A stretch of DNA of 6,675 nucleotides from Clostridia bacterium (GTDB lineage Bacteria; Bacillota; Clostridia; Oscillospirales; CAG-272), in the NCBI GenBank assembly GCA_024404435.1, contig JAKSPW010000075.1:1-6675 (forward strand), written 5' to 3'. Under the pieces are notes generated by a model, which did not search any database, was not told where the DNA came from, and was given only the letters and a program-made list of their open reading frames with translations. Shown here piece after piece: positions 6,551-6,675 of the stretch (position 1 is its first letter; each line of letters opens with the position of its first letter). The position numbers and the translations under genes were made by a program.

Positions 6551-6579
6551 ATTATAACTATATCGAAGACGATAGTCAA
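6551..6579 (-). promoter_or_regulatory. Promoter of the repeat-linker surface protein gene
   Basis: Minus-strand TTGACT (6574-6579) and TATAAT (6551-6556) are separated by 17 bp. The start site is predicted near 6544, giving a leader of about 48 bases with AAGGAG at 6505-6510. The spacer contains a small dyad, TATCG-AAGA-CGATA (6561-6574), a possible operator. The stretch from 6497 to 6645 otherwise holds only this promoter, the leader and the terminator of the next gene. Confidence 0.8.
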
Positions 6580-6602
6580 GTGGAAAAGCCTAAATTTAAC
6601 AA

Positions 6603-6634
6603 AAAAAAGAAACAGCCGAGGCTGTTTCTTTTTT
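6603..6634 (-). terminator. Intrinsic terminator of the gene entering from the right edge
   Basis: A 14-bp stem (6603-6616 with 6621-6634) has a CGAG loop and a GAAACAGC/GCTGTTTC core. On the minus strand it continues into an uninterrupted T run. It starts 11 bases after the stop codon of the partial gene at 6646-6675, which supports that small fragment being a real gene end. The A/T flanks are symmetrical, so some activity on the plus strand is possible. Confidence 0.87.
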
Positions 6635-6645
6635 ATTTTACATGA

Positions 6646-6675
6646 TTATTTTCTCTTCTTTGAGAGAGCAAAACC
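6646..6675 (-). CDS. C-terminal end of a further surface protein with the same KKRK tail (partial)
   Basis: Only nine codons and a TAA stop are visible: GFALSKKRK. The repeat-linker protein ends GFMVSKKRK, so seven of nine residues match in the same place relative to the stop. A terminator hairpin follows directly. This is most simply the end of a third surface protein with the same type of membrane-spanning, basic-ended tail. The ectodomain lies outside the window and cannot be judged. Confidence 0.65.
   Translation of the reverse strand, partial: GFALSKKRK

Overview
The window looks like chromosomal DNA from a Gram-positive Bacillota, most likely a Clostridia/Oscillospiraceae-type gut or rumen lineage. 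The signs are strong purine-rich Shine-Dalgarno sites, near-consensus sigma-A promoters, hairpin-plus-T-run terminators, a protein with three SLH domains, a lipoprotein, and C-terminal wall-sorting-like tails. Coding DNA is moderately G+C rich and the intergenic DNA is clearly A+T rich. The lineage is an inference; there is no rRNA or other marker gene.

Layout. (1) Positions 1-1013, minus strand, cut by the left edge: a lipoprotein of the NUP ('purine nucleoside permease') family, which has a nucleoside-phosphorylase-like signature. (2) Positions 1014-1198: a divergent intergenic region with one recognisable promoter per direction. (3) Positions 1199-3810, plus strand: a two-gene operon with a 4-bp ATGA overlap. 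It encodes a stand-alone acyltransferase of the 2-oxoacid-dehydrogenase E2/chloramphenicol-acetyltransferase fold, followed by an ANL-superfamily acyl-CoA ligase. (4) A shared bidirectional terminator at 3809-3834. (5) Positions 3833-6496, minus strand: two separately promoted paralogous secreted proteins. They share a gapless-aligning N-terminal region and a roughly 250-residue extracellular domain (probably CBM9/DOMON-like). One is anchored by three SLH domains. The other has a repetitive Asn/Pro/Thr/Asp linker and an atypical sorting-like tail. (6) Positions 6646-6675: the last nine codons of another minus-strand gene whose tail closely resembles that of the second paralog, with its own terminator.

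How the genes may work together. The ligase and the E2-like protein plausibly activate a carboxylic acid as its CoA thioester and transfer the acyl group to an unknown acceptor. The E2-like protein has Glu where the family's catalytic His should be, so its chemistry is uncertain. The minus-strand genes form a small surface-protein cluster in which one ectodomain is displayed by two anchoring routes. Nothing in the sequence ties the acyl operon to the surface cluster or to the NUP lipoprotein beyond proximity.

No tRNA, rRNA, CRISPR array, insertion sequence or phage gene was seen.
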